From NCBI RefSeq assembly GCF_000004195.4, contig NC_030678.2, positions 58,807,378-58,871,377 of the forward strand: a stretch of 64,000 nucleotides of DNA, in the 5' to 3' direction. This DNA comes from Xenopus tropicalis (lineage: Eukaryota; Chordata; Amphibia; Anura; Pipidae). Position 1 is the first letter of the stretch; every line of letters starts with the position of its first letter. This document shows, piece by piece, positions 23,538-35,035 of the stretch. The notes under the pieces are model-generated. The model made no database searches and was not told the origin of the DNA. It was given only the letters and a program-made list of their open reading frames with translations. Both the position numbers and the translations under genes were made by a program.

Positions 23538-23800
23538 AAGTGATGAAATGTTTCGCCAGGCATGGATTCGCAGCAAATTTTTGGACGTGCGTTGAATTTT
23601 TTTGCGGTGGATTTTTTCATGCGTTTCGCAAAACAATCCGCCAATGGCAAAACGCATGAAAAAATTTGCCACACAAAAATTCAACGCATCACGGGCAACA
23701 ATTTTTTTGCCCGCACAACATTTTTGCAGTTTCGTGGATCTTTCGAAAGATTTGCTAATTTTTCACTAAAGATAACCAGAACACATTTGCTCATCACTAG
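23538..23800. mobile_element. hAT-like fold-back MITE (inner level of nest)
   Basis: Termini AAGTGATGAAATG and CATTTGCTCATCACTAG are roughly inverted. It is flanked by TGGCTAC at 23531-23537 and 23801-23807, a 7-of-8 match to a hAT-type duplication. The interior is a palindrome around 23640, with 'ttcatgcgtttcgcaaaac' and 'gttttgccattggcgg'-like complements. Confidence 0.75.
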
Positions 23801-24626
23801 TGGCTACTATTTATAAGCATCTACTATTTATGTGATACCATTTATATGCTACCATTTATATGTGGCTAATATTTATATACACCATTTATATGTGGCGACA
23901 ATTTTTATACACTATTTCTATGCTACCATTCATATGCGGCGACTATTCGCGTGCGTAATTTAGCGCATGTACCGGCAAATACCGCATTGAAATAGTCTTC
24001 GCAGGTTAAATAACGCATGCAATATCGCACGTAAAAAAAGCGCAAGTATGCTTATAGTGAATCGTGCGAAAAATCACAAAAATTAAGACGCGGTAAAATT
24101 TATAGCGCACGCTAAAAATAGCGCACATTTTATCGCACTTTAGTGAATCAGGCCCCTTGTGTCCTAAATTATAGAAAGTTCCCTTATCTGGAAAACCCCA
24201 GCTTCCTGAGCATTCTGGTTAGCAGGTCCTATATCTCCAAAAGGAAAGTTCATTTTTACAGAATGTACTGTGCATTGTAGACTGCAGTGAGTATCAGAAC
24301 TAGGGTAACTAGGGTAGGCCTTAAAATTCTACTAATGTGCATATGTATCGATTACCTTGACGTGGACTATAAAAGAGAGACAAGGGGGTAAAGACAAGGA
24401 AACTAAAACTGGCCAGGGCAGCTAGCTATGGCATATGGCAAAGCATTCTCAAAAATTGTGGGGCTTTGCTTGCCCTTTAAAGGGCTGCTATCTCCTCAAA
24501 TTTTCTTATAGATTTGTGTTTTATTCAAAGACTATATAAGATTGCATTGTCTCAGCTTCAACTAAAAAAATTGTGAGCTCCAACCAGCTGAGATAAATTC
24601 AAACCAACAGGAACATCATTGTTTAT

Positions 24627-24969
24627 TTAAAGGTAACCTGTCAGGTGCTATTTTATGGACATTTTTATTAAGGTCGGATTTGCATCTTCCTAAAGTTTTG
24701 TTTATGTGCCGAAATGGGAGAGGATAGGAGTGCAGTGAACTAGGATAGTACTGAATGGAAAGGGAAAGTAACTGCCTGCCCCACTTCTATGCCTGAGGCA
24801 AAGCGGCAGAGCAGGCGATGTATGATTGACAACTGAGATATTTAAATACCTTTATAACCGGTATGGATGTTTTAATGGATGTCTAAAAAAAAGAATTTGG
24901 GTTTTGTGTTAGAATTTAAAAGAGCTTTTATTATACAGATTTTTATTTTTGGGTGAAATGTCCCCTTGA
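24627..24969. mobile_element. T2-like MITE, diverged
   Basis: Starts TTAAAGGTAACCTGTCAGG and ends 'ggtgaaatgtccccttgaa', so the right TTAA is mutated to TTGA. Body elements 'cctgccccacttctatgcct' are shared with 33505-34010 and 44228-44715. Confidence 0.7.
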
Positions 24970-25737
24970 AATGACAACAAATTTTCTTGTTGTTTTCAGT
25001 CTATAAAATGAAAGTGACAAATTATAAATACCTAAAAACTTAAAAAAAAAATCCAAAAGCATTCTGCAGCATTTCTCAGTGGCAAAATTCATTAACAATC
25101 AATAATAATTTTTAACATTTTGATAAATAGATTACTGTTTTGGAAATAAGTATGTCAGGAAGCATTCTCTGTAGAATGCCAGCTCTTGTAATGGCTCTTT
25201 AGCTGTGCCAAGAAATTCAGAGATGTAAACACTAAACAGAAAAAGCAACCAATGCCTTTCAGCTAATCATTTAAATTATATAACATACGTTAGCATCATT
25301 TTAAAATCATGACGTTCTTTTCACTACGTTATACATATATGAAGGCAAGTAACAGGCCAGCAAGTTTGATGAACCCCTTGTGATTGGGAAGTGCTTTGGT
25401 GCTTCTATTTACTATTTCATAATGTGGGCATTCAAAAAAATAGATATTGTATACAGTCATACAACGCACAAGAACATAATCTTTCTCAAAAAGTGCATTT
25501 ATGAGGATGTTAACCTTCAACAAAGCCCTACCGAGATTAATGGTTCAGGGGGATGCGATAAGACTTGCCAAAATAAAGCATTTGGTAATAACATTCAATA
25601 ACAGAGAAGGGTTCCCCTTATACTGATAAGCAATAAAAGAACTTCCCCGGACTTCATTAGATTGAGCACTGATGAGTTCAATAGTGAAATTCAGGAGCAG
25701 TCAGGAAAGCATGGCTTCAGTGCTCATATGTATGCCA
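24970..25737. other. intron 1, nothing recognised
   Basis: AT-rich intron with no recognised feature. Confidence 0.45.
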
Positions 25738-26006
25738 TACTTGGAGAGCAACACAAGCATCATAAAAGTTCATTGAAGTGCCAGAGAATGGCTAAAGATT
25801 GGCTATTAGGGAGCCTCTATGCACACTATCAGCTTACAGGAGGCTTTATTTGGCAGTAAATCTTGTTTTTATTGAACTAAAACTTGCCACCAAGTTAGGA
25901 ATTCAAAAATATCCACCTGGTTTGGGATCACTGAGAGCAACATCCAAGGGGTTGGTGAGCAACATGTTGCCACTGAGCCACTGGTTGGGGATCACGGGTC
26001 TTTACA
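25738..26006. repeat. hAT-like MITE, 'gatccc.caac' family, copy 2
   Basis: Opposite-strand relative of 3811-4127. It has 'ggagagcaacacaagcat' at the left and 'ggtgagcaacatgttgcc' plus 'ccactggttggggatcac' at the right. The left terminus is truncated. Confidence 0.6.
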
Positions 26007-26836
26007 ATTAATTATATTCAAATTATTGAAGAGAGACTGAGCCTGCACAGTAGCATCTGGAGCTCCCACCTTCGCTTATGTGCAATTTTTGCAGTTAACT
26101 TACTGTTAACTGGGGGTTTATTACACATATAGAACATATAGAAGGTTTTGTGTATAGGGACCATTGTCAACAATGAAAACTTGAATGTACTTGTGGTTTT
26201 TTTTGGGGGGGGGGGCAATCTACGAGTCACATTTTGTTTCCTCAATAATCCCTTTCTTGACTATATTGTCAAGTATGATCACTACACCGATGATCTCAAA
26301 TTAATCTGGTCTTGTTCAGCAGAAATGCAAAGGTATTTTTTAAGTTTTGTTAATAATTATTTAAAATTTTGTTTTTACTATGACAATACCAATGTAATTT
26401 TCTAGATGCCAACATAAAAGGTATGGGGAGCATTATTTCTATCCTAAATATATCCTTAATCTACTGCAGGGAATATGATCTTATAAACCGATGGTTGTTG
26501 TCCAAAGTATATTATTGATAACCAATTTCTTTGATATAGGCTTAATTGTTCTTCCTTAGAACTATGACCTTCAGTCTGGTGTCCTAAATATTAAATGGAA
26601 ATCTAGAGGCTATCCAACAGATCTAGCTGATATAGTTTTTGACAAAGCTTTGTCAAAACTAAACCTTTAGAATCAATAATTTACCAGAGGTGAAGACTCT
26701 AAACCAAATACGGAGAAGACCTGTGGTGGGATACCACTCCAATAATAAACCAACAGCCCCTAATTTGTGACAACCCAAGGCAGGATGACGTCAAAAGGGG
26801 ATTTATGTACTTTACAGTATAAGGGTAAGAAATGTA

Positions 26837-27325
26837 TTAAAGGAGAAGGAAAGTCATTTTAGTATTTTACTGCCAATAGATTTGCCACATTAGTGCCACC
26901 TAGAACGCTAAAGCAGAAAGCTTTATTAAACCTAAGTAAAGAGCCCTAGAAGCTCCCTATGATAGCAGCTGCCATTTAAGCTTTGTCTTGGTAGCTTCCT
27001 GCTGCAGTTATAGCTGTTGGAAGCTCAGATCACACATTCCTAAGAGGGGGCGGGTGGGAGTTCTTATGCATTCTTATGGGAGGGGGAGCAGGAGAAGGGG
27101 GGGGGGAGGGAGAGAACTTAGCAGACGTGTGCCCCAATCCTGGAGGAGCCCTAAAAGAGAGGAAATCTGATACCGAAGAACATTTTTTACAAAAAAGGAG
27201 ACAAGAAATCCTGTCTTTCTTTTGATAGAGGACTCAGTGCAGCTTTTCTGTGAGTGCTTATGGCTGTATTTGCATAGACCTTTCTGATAAAGCTTACTTA
27301 GCTTTTACCTTTACTTTTCCTTTAA
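26837..27325. mobile_element. T2-like MITE (TTAAAGGAGAAGG)
   Basis: TTAA at 26837-26840 and 27322-27325. Inverted termini AAAGGAGAAGGAAAG and CTTTTCCTTTAA. It contains a G-rich tract at about 27045-27115 that includes a run of 10 G. Confidence 0.8.
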
Positions 27326-27750
27326 GAGAAATGTCAAAAGGTCATGTTACACATGGAAGAGAAAAGGCTGGGCAGATTGTCAGATTTCCCCCCTTTACAT
27401 TGTGTGCAGGTAAACTGCACTGCTGGTTCAGCATTACACAGGAAACCTAAAAATTTAGGCAATATCAAGGATAATGGTAACTAATATTTTGTATGCCTTC
27501 AGAAAGAGATATTTCTACAAAGCAATGTTTTTACCCTGTAGGGGAATGATTGCAAAGTTTTTGTAGCTCAATAAATTACTCCAAAGTGCCCTCTTCTGCT
27601 TTAGACTTAGCAATGAGGTCTTATGAGGAAAAAGAAAAAGAGAAAAAAGGGAAACAAAAAAAAAAAACACTTTTGTACCCTATCTAATCACATGTTGCAG
27701 CGTTTGTTTGTGTGTGTGTTACTGAAACTGCTTCTACAATACTCGTTTAA

Positions 27751-29559
27751 CCCTTTAAGTGCCACAGGACGTAGATTCTACATCCTGGGTACCAAAGTAC
27801 CTAAGTGCCACAGGACGTAGAATCTACGTCCTGCAGCACTTTCGGGTTTACTTCTTTACTTTCTTTCTTTGCTTTCTTTGGCAGTCTTTTTTTTCACTAA
27901 AACTTTGTTTCTGATCTTGTTCTATAATTATTTGATTTATTTGGTTGTATTTTTGTGTTTTTTTGGCGTTTTTATAATTTATTTCTGTTTTTTAATTATT
28001 TTATTGCATTTTAACTTTTCTATTGCTATTGGGTGCTGAATTTGTAGTGACGTTGGTGGATCCAGGGCTCTGACCACCGATTTCATTGCAATTATTGTTC
28101 TTTCATTGCTTTTAGTGGTTTTATTGCATTTTCGTGATTTGATTTTTTATTACATTTGCATTGTTCTTTATTGCGTGTTTAGTGCCCCAAAAAGGTTGCT
28201 TCTGCGGTGTCGTTGGTAGATCTTCTGTTGGTTTAGGTGATTTTATTGGATTTTACTGATTTTATTGTGTTTTCTTTGCATTGTTCTTTATTGCATGTTT
28301 AGTGCCCCAAAAAAGGTTGGTTTTTCAGTGACATTGGTGGATCCAGGGCTCTGACCCCCGATTTCATTGCAATTTTTGTTCTTTCATTGCTTTTAGTGGG
28401 TTTTTTTTTTTTTAGTGGCCACGTCTTTATGTGCACCCATACATGGGGTATCGTTTTATTCAGGGAAACTTGCAGATTGATATTTAGTAAGTTTTTGGTA
28501 GTTGCCATGGAGATTTTGTGGAAAAATCTAGGTTTGTATCTGGTTTTTCCTTGATTTCTGACCAAAGTGCTGATTTCTGCAAGGGACTGCTGCCACAATT
28601 TTTCCATGTAGAAAGAGAGGAGTGGTGCCTCTGAATAGCTGAAGGTGTGCACTTTTTGGAAATATATAGTTTGTGGGGGTTATTTCAGAGGTAGGGGGGT
28701 TAACACTGAAAAACTGCAGGTAGTGCACATATACCGCAGCCCCCCAATTTTTTTTTGTACTTGCTCTTATGCATTGCCCCTGCTTTGGGGTCACCTCTTT
28801 ATGTGCACCCATACATATGGGGCATCATTTTATTGGGGAGAAGTTTGTCTTTCAAATTTGTCTTGGTTCGAAAATCTTTCTGAGATTTTTTTTTGCCAAA
28901 TCCACATTTGATCTTGCATCCAAGTTTACGTTTTAGAAAAAAACAAAGATGCAAAAAAAGTTCCAAATTTCACGATGCACTGACAAAAAGTATTTGGCTT
29001 TTGAGTGAAAACTAGATTGCACCTAGAAACCTGAAGGTCTGCAGTTTCTAAAAATACCAAACATGGGGGGATATTTTAGATTTAGATATAAGTTATGCTG
29101 CATCAACTGTTACAAGCGCTTTTCCACTTTGTTCTGGTGTGATATTGTACAAAGTACTGCTTTAGTTTGGGGGTTACTTCTGGACAGGAACAGTGGGTTA
29201 CCACCACATATTTGGTATCGTTGGACTTGGGAGTATCAGGGCTTTTACAAACAACAAAAAAATGTGTGCAAAATAAACTTTTCTATGGAAAAAAACCTCA
29301 AAATATACAGAAATGTTTCATAATTTTATTTTTTTTTACATATTTCACCCAAAATACACATCATATCTCCAGAAAAGTTATAAAATTCAGTGTGTATGTC
29401 GAAGCCCAATTAGTGACGAAAAAAACAATATATATTTTCCCTAATTATATGGAGGTTTTCCTACCAAGAAACATTGTTAAAGTGAATGAGTACAAAATGC
29501 TTAAAAAACGTCTGGCACTGGGGGGAACTGAAATGCCAAATTCGGCTGGCACTTAAAGG
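27751..29559. mobile_element. piggyBac-like non-autonomous element, 1.8 kb
   Basis: Flanked by TTAA at 27747-27750 and 29560-29563. The termini are CCCTTTAAGTGCCA and TGGCACTTAAAGGG, close to the CCYTTT..CTGCCA ends of Xenopus piggyBac elements (Uribo/Kobu type, established knowledge). Subterminally, 'gccacaggacgtag' occurs twice, and the second time forms the perfect palindrome 'aggacgtagaatctacgtcc'. Internal direct duplications: 'ggtggatccagggctctgac' (28054 and 28336) and 'ctttatgtgcacccatacat' (28423 and 28798). No transposase frame is seen, so it would depend on an enzyme from elsewhere. Confidence 0.8.
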
Positions 29560-29805
29560 GTTAATGACAAAGTGCTTTTGGTTGCACAATTACCAACAAC
29601 TGGAATATATATTGTTTACATCTTTTACCTTGAGCTACCATGTTATGATGGTCTGTTTGCTCCCTCAGAGATCACCTGATCTAACCAGCTTTAACTGTAA
29701 CAGGAAGAAGGGTGGGAGCAAAAGACAGAACTTTATTCATTAACTGACTGATAAGACCTAACATGTATGTGTGCCCTTGATTCGGATTTAGGACCATGGA
29801 ATCAT

Positions 29806-30835
29806 AGTTACATAGGGTTAAAAAAAGCCCAGAGCCCATCAAGTTCAACCCTTTCAAGTAAACCCAGAACACACAAACCTATACTGACCTATCTATACAC
29901 TCATATACATAAACCATATATACCAACATCACTACTAATTGTAGAATTTATTATCACAAAAGTCTTGAATACTATGTTTCTTCAAGAAATCATCCAAGCC
30001 CCTCTTAAAGGCATTAACAAAATCTGCCATCACAACATCACTAGGAAGGCATTCCTCTGCCCTCACCATGAAAAACCACCTACGCTGCTTCAAATAAAAG
30101 CTCCATTCCTCTAATCTAAAGGGGTGGCCTCCAGTGCGCTTATTGTTTTTATGGGGAAAAAGAACATCCCCTATCCGCCTTTAAACCCCTCTATTGTACT
30201 TGTACAGAGTAAACATGTCCCCTTGCAAGCACCTTTTTTCCCAGAGAAAACAACCCCAACCTTGACAGTCTAACCTCATAGTTTAGCCCTTCCATCCCCT
30301 TTACCAGTTTAGTTGCATGTATCTGCATTCTCTCCGGCTCACTAATATGCTTCTTAAGGACTGGTGCACAAAACTGCACTGAATACTCAAGGTAAGGCCT
30401 TACCAGAGACCTATAAAGAGGCAAAATTATGTTTTCATCCCTTCAGTCAATGCCCTTTTTAATGCAAGAGAGCCCTTTATTTGCTTTAGTAGCCACTGAA
30501 TGACATTGACTGGAATTAGACAACTTGCTATCTACAAATTCCCCAGCTCCTTATCAATTAAAGATACCCACAAAACACTTCCATTTAGTGTGTAACTTGC
30601 ATTTATATTATTTCTACCAAAGTGCAAAACTTTGCATTTTTCGACATTGAGACTCATTATTCATTTTGCTACCCAGTTTTCCAGTTTTGTCAAATCACTC
30701 TACAAAGTGGCAGCATCCTGCACTGAACTGTAGTTTTGCACAATGTACTATCGTAAGCAATGCTCAACTCCTCATAAAATACAACTAAATTAGTCTGGCA
30801 AGATCTGTTATGCATAAAACCACACTGGTACAAAC
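29806..30835 (-). mobile_element. LINE (CR1/L2-like), internally deleted, minus strand
   Basis: Minus-strand relative of 2725-3140. The 3' tail is 'ctatgtaac' at 29806-29812 followed by 'gggttgaac'-type sequence. Bases 30191-30424 encode a C-terminal piece of the reverse transcriptase protein: YRSLVRPYLEYSVQF, then ERMQIHATKLVKGM and LGLFSLGKK. Near 30760-30830 another piece, GFMHNRSCQTNLVVFYEE, is the part of the RT before the YxDD core. The core is missing between them, so the copy is dead. Confidence 0.8.
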
Positions 30836-30930
30836 TTATAGTATTGTGATTCATCTGAATCCTACTAAAAAAGGTCAAATCTTGGCTGAATCCCAAACTG
30901 AATCCTGGATTTGGTGCATCCCTACTTAAA
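30836..30930. repeat. 'GAATCC...GTGCATCCCTA' repeat fragment
   Basis: Contains 'tggctgaatcccaaactgaa' and ends 'ggtgcatccctac', the same family as 57555-57662 and 7635-7705. Confidence 0.6.
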
Positions 30931-31075
30931 ATGCTAGGGATAGGGGCTTTATGTATCAATGAATAAACCAAAATAAAAAAAACTATTGTAGCCTTTAAAA
31001 AATGTTTTAGTTAATAACTAATTTTACAATCCCAACACTTTTTAAAAAGTGAACTAAAGTCTGAAGTAAGCTAAA

Positions 31076-31690
31076 AATGTTGTACATTATGTTTTGGGCT
31101 TCTGTACTAGCCCAAGGCAACCAGAGCCTAACCCCTAAGCTCAGCTTCTTAACAGCTGCCCAGAGTACACCGACAGACACTGTAACATCTTGCCTGGATT
31201 TGAAGAAAGAACCCTCTACTTACAATGCAGTTTCCTTACCCCTATTTGAGCAGACTGCTGGGTTCCTTGTTCACTTCAATAACATCTTTAATTTTGTAGG
31301 CAGGAATGATTGCTACAGGTGGTCTTTATTTATCAACAACTGTTCTAAAATCTCCAATTATCCAGCCTATAAATCCCTACAGCAGTTCTTTCCACGCCCG
31401 ATAAAGGTTTAACCAGTAGCCAGCATAGTTCCTGGGTGTGCTTTCTGTTCTGTCCATCTGGTTCTGACCCCTGCTTGTATCCTGACTTCGACTGAATTCT
31501 GCCTGGACTGACCCCCTTTGCCTGCTTGACTTCTCTTCTGGATCACAATTTTGTACTGCACTGCTGTCCTGGTTTTGACCTGGCCTGCATGATTCTGATT
31601 CTTGTATGCTGCCTCAGTCCTCATCCTACAATCTGGTTCCCTTGCTTGGAAACTTTCCAAGATGGTGACCCCCTGTAACAAATTTGATGT
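31076..31690. repeat. possible degraded solo LTR
   Basis: The right half has a pyrimidine-rich 'ctgacccctgcttgtatcct', 'gcctggactgacc' style, like the complement of the Gypsy LTR at 38740-39415 ('tgaccc.agcttgta'). No clear termini or target duplication are seen. Confidence 0.35.
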
Positions 31691-32556
31691 CCTGGATTAT
31701 TGCTGCGATTGAGATGATGAAACTTGTGCAATAAATTAAGATGGTGCAATAAATTAAGCATATATAATATGGCATTTTCAGCCATATATTTATTTTTAGG
31801 GTTTAGTTCTCCTTTAAGGCTGAAGTTCTTTATTTTGTGATGCCATTAGATGCCATGTATCCTGCCACTGTTTCATCCTCCTTTTTTCACATTTCTGTAG
31901 AAATGAATGTATATCTAGTGCCAGTAAACCATGCGCTTGAGGAATTAAAACTGGGAAATGTTTAGTTTACTGTAGAGAAAGTGCAATTTACTAACTTATG
32001 AAGTAATGCAATTTATGACCTACTAGACATTATGCAGCTAATACTTTCAATTTTAGACAAGAGGGAATTGAAGGAACTCTTAAAAATACATTCCCCTCTT
32101 TAATGGGAGCTTGGCAAATATATTAAGGCAGCAGCAAATGGTCAATGTCTAAGAAAGACTACAACTGTCATTTATTTCAAGTCTCCAAACCCTAAACATG
32201 GGTTGAAATGAAACCCATGATATTACTTCACACTGGAAAGCATTTGTGCTAAGAAGAGGGTTCTGCAACAAACACTACCATACAGCTGTTGATAATGTCC
32301 TACAACAACATACTCACATTAAAAAATGAGAGAAGGCCAAAGGAACCATTTATGTCACAAATAGTGTCGCTTTGCATATTTCCTTCTGCCAAATATGTTA
32401 TTATAAAAGATGCATTTGTAAATTGCCAAAAATGTAACAACGATTTTTGTCCAACACAATTTAGTGCACATTTAAGCACTGTCCAAATATCTTTCAAAAA
32501 CTCTTATGGATTAATAATAGTTTTGTGTTGAGATTGGTAAAAAAAAAAACATGCTT
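31691..32556. other. intron 1, nothing recognised
   Basis: Intronic sequence without a recognised gene or element, apart from a 'ttctcctttaagg' terminus at about 31807-31820 that may be one end of a T2-like MITE. Confidence 0.4.
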
Positions 32557-33035
32557 TTAAAGAAGAAGTAAACTTTTTTTCTTTCTTTAAAATTACTCTA
32601 AACAACCCCCAGAATAATATACCTTAGTCCCTGCATTCAATCTGATCTGGTTTCTAATAAGTTGAAATCTCTAGCTCCTTTCTTCTACTTCCTGGTACAG
32701 CATGAAGCCCTGCCCTCACTTCCTGTTTGACTACAGAGAAGAGCCTTCTGTGCATGCCTGACAAAGAAGACGCTTTCTGGGAATGCACAGTGAGTCAGGC
32801 AGTTATGTACGGGCACAGAAGAAAATATGCTGCTGCTGCACACTGGCTCCTGCTTCTCTGTGCATTCCCAGAAAGCTTCTTCTCTGTCAGGCATGCACAG
32901 AAGGCTCTCCGCTTCGACTACCCTGTAGTCGAAGTCATCTCTTCGACTAGTAGTCATCTCTTCAACTACCCTGTAGTCGAAGAGATGAAGAGAGCTGAAC
33001 AGGAAGAGGAGTGGGGGCTTCATGCTGACAACTGA
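32557..33035. mobile_element. palindromic T2-like repeat, copy 2
   Basis: Starts TTAAAGAAGAAGTAAAC like 798-1110. Long inverted arms: 'gagccttctgtgcatgcctg' (near 32741) and 'caggcatgcacagaaggctc' (near 32888). Extra perfect hairpins built on CTTCGACTAC/GTAGTCGAAG lie at 32912-32980. The right end is cut off by the LINE fragment that follows. Confidence 0.75.
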
Positions 33036-33455
33036 AACTTTCACCAGATACAAGGAGGCTAATAAAGCAAGCAAAAAAGCTTTAAAGACAAGCTTAAATT
33101 CATATAGAGAAGGGTATTTCTATAAAGAGTAAAATGGATTCAAAACTGTTTTTTAAATATCTAAATAGTAAAAAAAATAAAACTATATTAACAAAAGGGG
33201 GTTAGTTGGTTGACGAGAGCATGGAAAAAGCAGAAATTCTTAACTGTTATTTTTCATCTGTCTACACAACTGAGGGAAGACGTAATGAAGGCTTCCTTTT
33301 AAACAGACACAGTTCTAGTAATATAACTACTGAAGCATTTGGTGGTGCTAATTAAAAAGGGATCCCGTTCTCAGCCTGAAAACTATAGGCCTGCTAGCCT
33401 GACATCACTGGTAGGAAATATTTTGGAAGGAGTAATAAAGGAATAACATACTTGA
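33036..33455 (+). mobile_element. LINE fragment (upstream of reverse transcriptase)
   Basis: Piece of a CR1/L2-like open frame, with several frame breaks. 'caaggaggctaataaagc' at the start matches the region before the RT domain. At about 33380-33406 the sequence reads NYRPASLTS, the conserved first motif of this RT family, followed by GNILEGVIKE and a stop. Confidence 0.7.
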
Positions 33456-33504
33456 CTACATTACAAATCACAATACTACAAGTAACAGATATTTCCAAAC
33501 TAAT

Positions 33505-34010
33505 TTAAAGGGGACCTGTCATAACAAATGACAGTTGTATAACAAAAAGCTGTATAATAAAAGTCCTTTTCAAAGTAAACATGAAACCCAAATTCTGTTT
33601 TTTTTTTATTATCACAAGTCCATACCCATTATAATGCATTTAAAAATCCCAGATGTTAATCATGTATTACCTGCCCCACCTCTATGCCTTGGGCATGGAT
33701 GCAAGGCAAACAGTTACTTTCACTTTACATTCAGCACTCAGTTTCCCCTTCACTCCTCACCCTCTAATTGTGTAGCCTGTGCATGGACATGGGCATAAGG
33801 TCCCCCATTCTGGACCATAAATAGAATTTTGGGGTAATACAAAGCTTGTCCACAAAATGGCACCAGCCAGTTTGCTGTAATTGTGTATTTCCAAGACTGG
33901 AGGAAACGAAATTTATATTATTTATATTGTGTAAGTGCAGTTTATTTTGCTTGACAAACACAATAGAAAAGAATTTGAAGTCACTTCTTAGGGTGGCAGG
34001 TCCCCTTTAA
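33505..34010. mobile_element. T2-like MITE (AGGGGACCTGTC)
   Basis: TTAA at 33505-33508 and 34007-34010. Inverted termini AGGGGACCTGTCA and GGCAGGTCCCCT. The body contains 'cctgccccacctctatgcct', shared with 24627-24969 and 44228-44715. Confidence 0.85.
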
Positions 34011-34124
34011 TTGCCTTTAATGAGGAGGTGAGCAGGAACCTTGACTCTAGGATGGCAGTGGATGTGATGGACTAAACCATGTGACTTTGGCTAAAGCAGT
34101 TAAGCGGTTAATGGTAAAATGAAG

Positions 34125-35009
34125 TACCGTATATACTCGAGTATAAGCCGATCCGAATATAAGTCGAGGTACCTTATTTTACCTAAGAAAACTGGAAAAA
34201 CGTATTGACTCGAGTATAAGCCTAGGGTGGTAAATGAAGCCGCCACTGCTAAGTTTCAATAATCAAATAATTAATAAAGGACATTTAGAGTGTCCCCCTG
34301 TGAACTCTTCATAAACATATAATGTTGACAGCTGCAGATTAGGGAAAGGTGGATGGAGGACCCCTTGACCCTTCTGCCTTGAAGCTGCCATACTAAGTAT
34401 CAAGATAAGAATGCTAATATGAAGATACTTTAACATTTAGATTAAAATAATTAATTATAGTCCCACGTTTGTTCAGTTGTTCTTTTGCACCTACAGTAAC
34501 TGTAACAACAACAATAAAAAATATAGTTGCATTCAGGACTAGGCACTAAGTGTTAAAAGGCAAGTGGAAGACGTTCCCTGCCCTACAGAGCTTACAATCT
34601 AAATGACTATGCTGTATTGTAGGCTTATGTCGTGTGGCACTTGCCATGTTTATGATGTTCTACCCCTTTAACCAGCCAATCACATCACCTAACCCCCCCT
34701 CCACCACAGTGACACCCACCTGCACCCACTGAAAAACGATGCACAAGCCCAAATCTGGCAGCCTCACTGGGCACATCATAAAGGTTGCTGTGCTGCCTGG
34801 AGGTGTCTGTGACTGCAATGCAAGCGCTTGAACGAACTTCCGCGCGCACGTACACGCACGCGCACAGTTACAGACGGAGCGTGGACGCGATAGGGGGGGG
34901 GGTGGTTGCACGACGAAAGCATATACCGACTCGAGTATAAGCTGAGGTTGAGTTTTTCAGCACATTTTTCGTGCTGAAAAACTCGGCTTATACTCGAGTA
35001 TATACAGTA
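34125..35009. mobile_element. 'TATACTCGAGTATAAGCC' element, copy 2 (inverted)
   Basis: The ends are TACCGTATATACTCGAGTAT and its complement ACTCGAGTATATACAGTA. The left part matches the complement of the right part of 19562-21082 (for example 'tattgactcgagtataagcc' and 'tagattaaaataattaatta'). A fragment at 34545-34605 ('ccctgccctacagagcttac') belongs to a different widespread repeat. The right end has a long hairpin: 'gagtttttcagcacat' then 'cgtgctgaaaaactc'. Confidence 0.85.
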
Positions 35010-35035
35010 ATATTGGTCTGAAAAATTTTAACTAT

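Larger units (their letters stand above)
22943..24154. mobile_element. 'GATTCACTAAAGTGCG' element, copy 2 (middle level of nest)
   Basis: Inverted termini GGCCTGATTCACTAAAGTGC and its complement, flanked by the 5-base duplication CCTTG (22938-22942 and 24155-24159). The CG-rich flanks are like 18232-18923. It contains a 126-base tandem duplication (23176-23405), the inner element 23538-23800, and a run of 'ccatttatatg' repeats (about 23805-23935). Confidence 0.85.
22746..24238. mobile_element. 'ACAGGTATGGG' MITE, copy B, interrupted (outer level of nest)
   Basis: Left part 22746-22937 (ACAGGTATGGGATCCCTTAT, 'tactgggttta') and right part 24160-24238 ('ttatagaaagttccctt', 'cattctggttagcaggtcct') together make one diverged copy of the family at 9671-10000. 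They are separated by 1.2 kb of inserted elements. Confidence 0.8.

Noticed and set aside
31077..31412. 111-codon plus-strand frame, considered as a gene
   Set aside because: No recognisable domain. It lies in a region that resembles a degraded LTR, and no start or splice evidence supports it.
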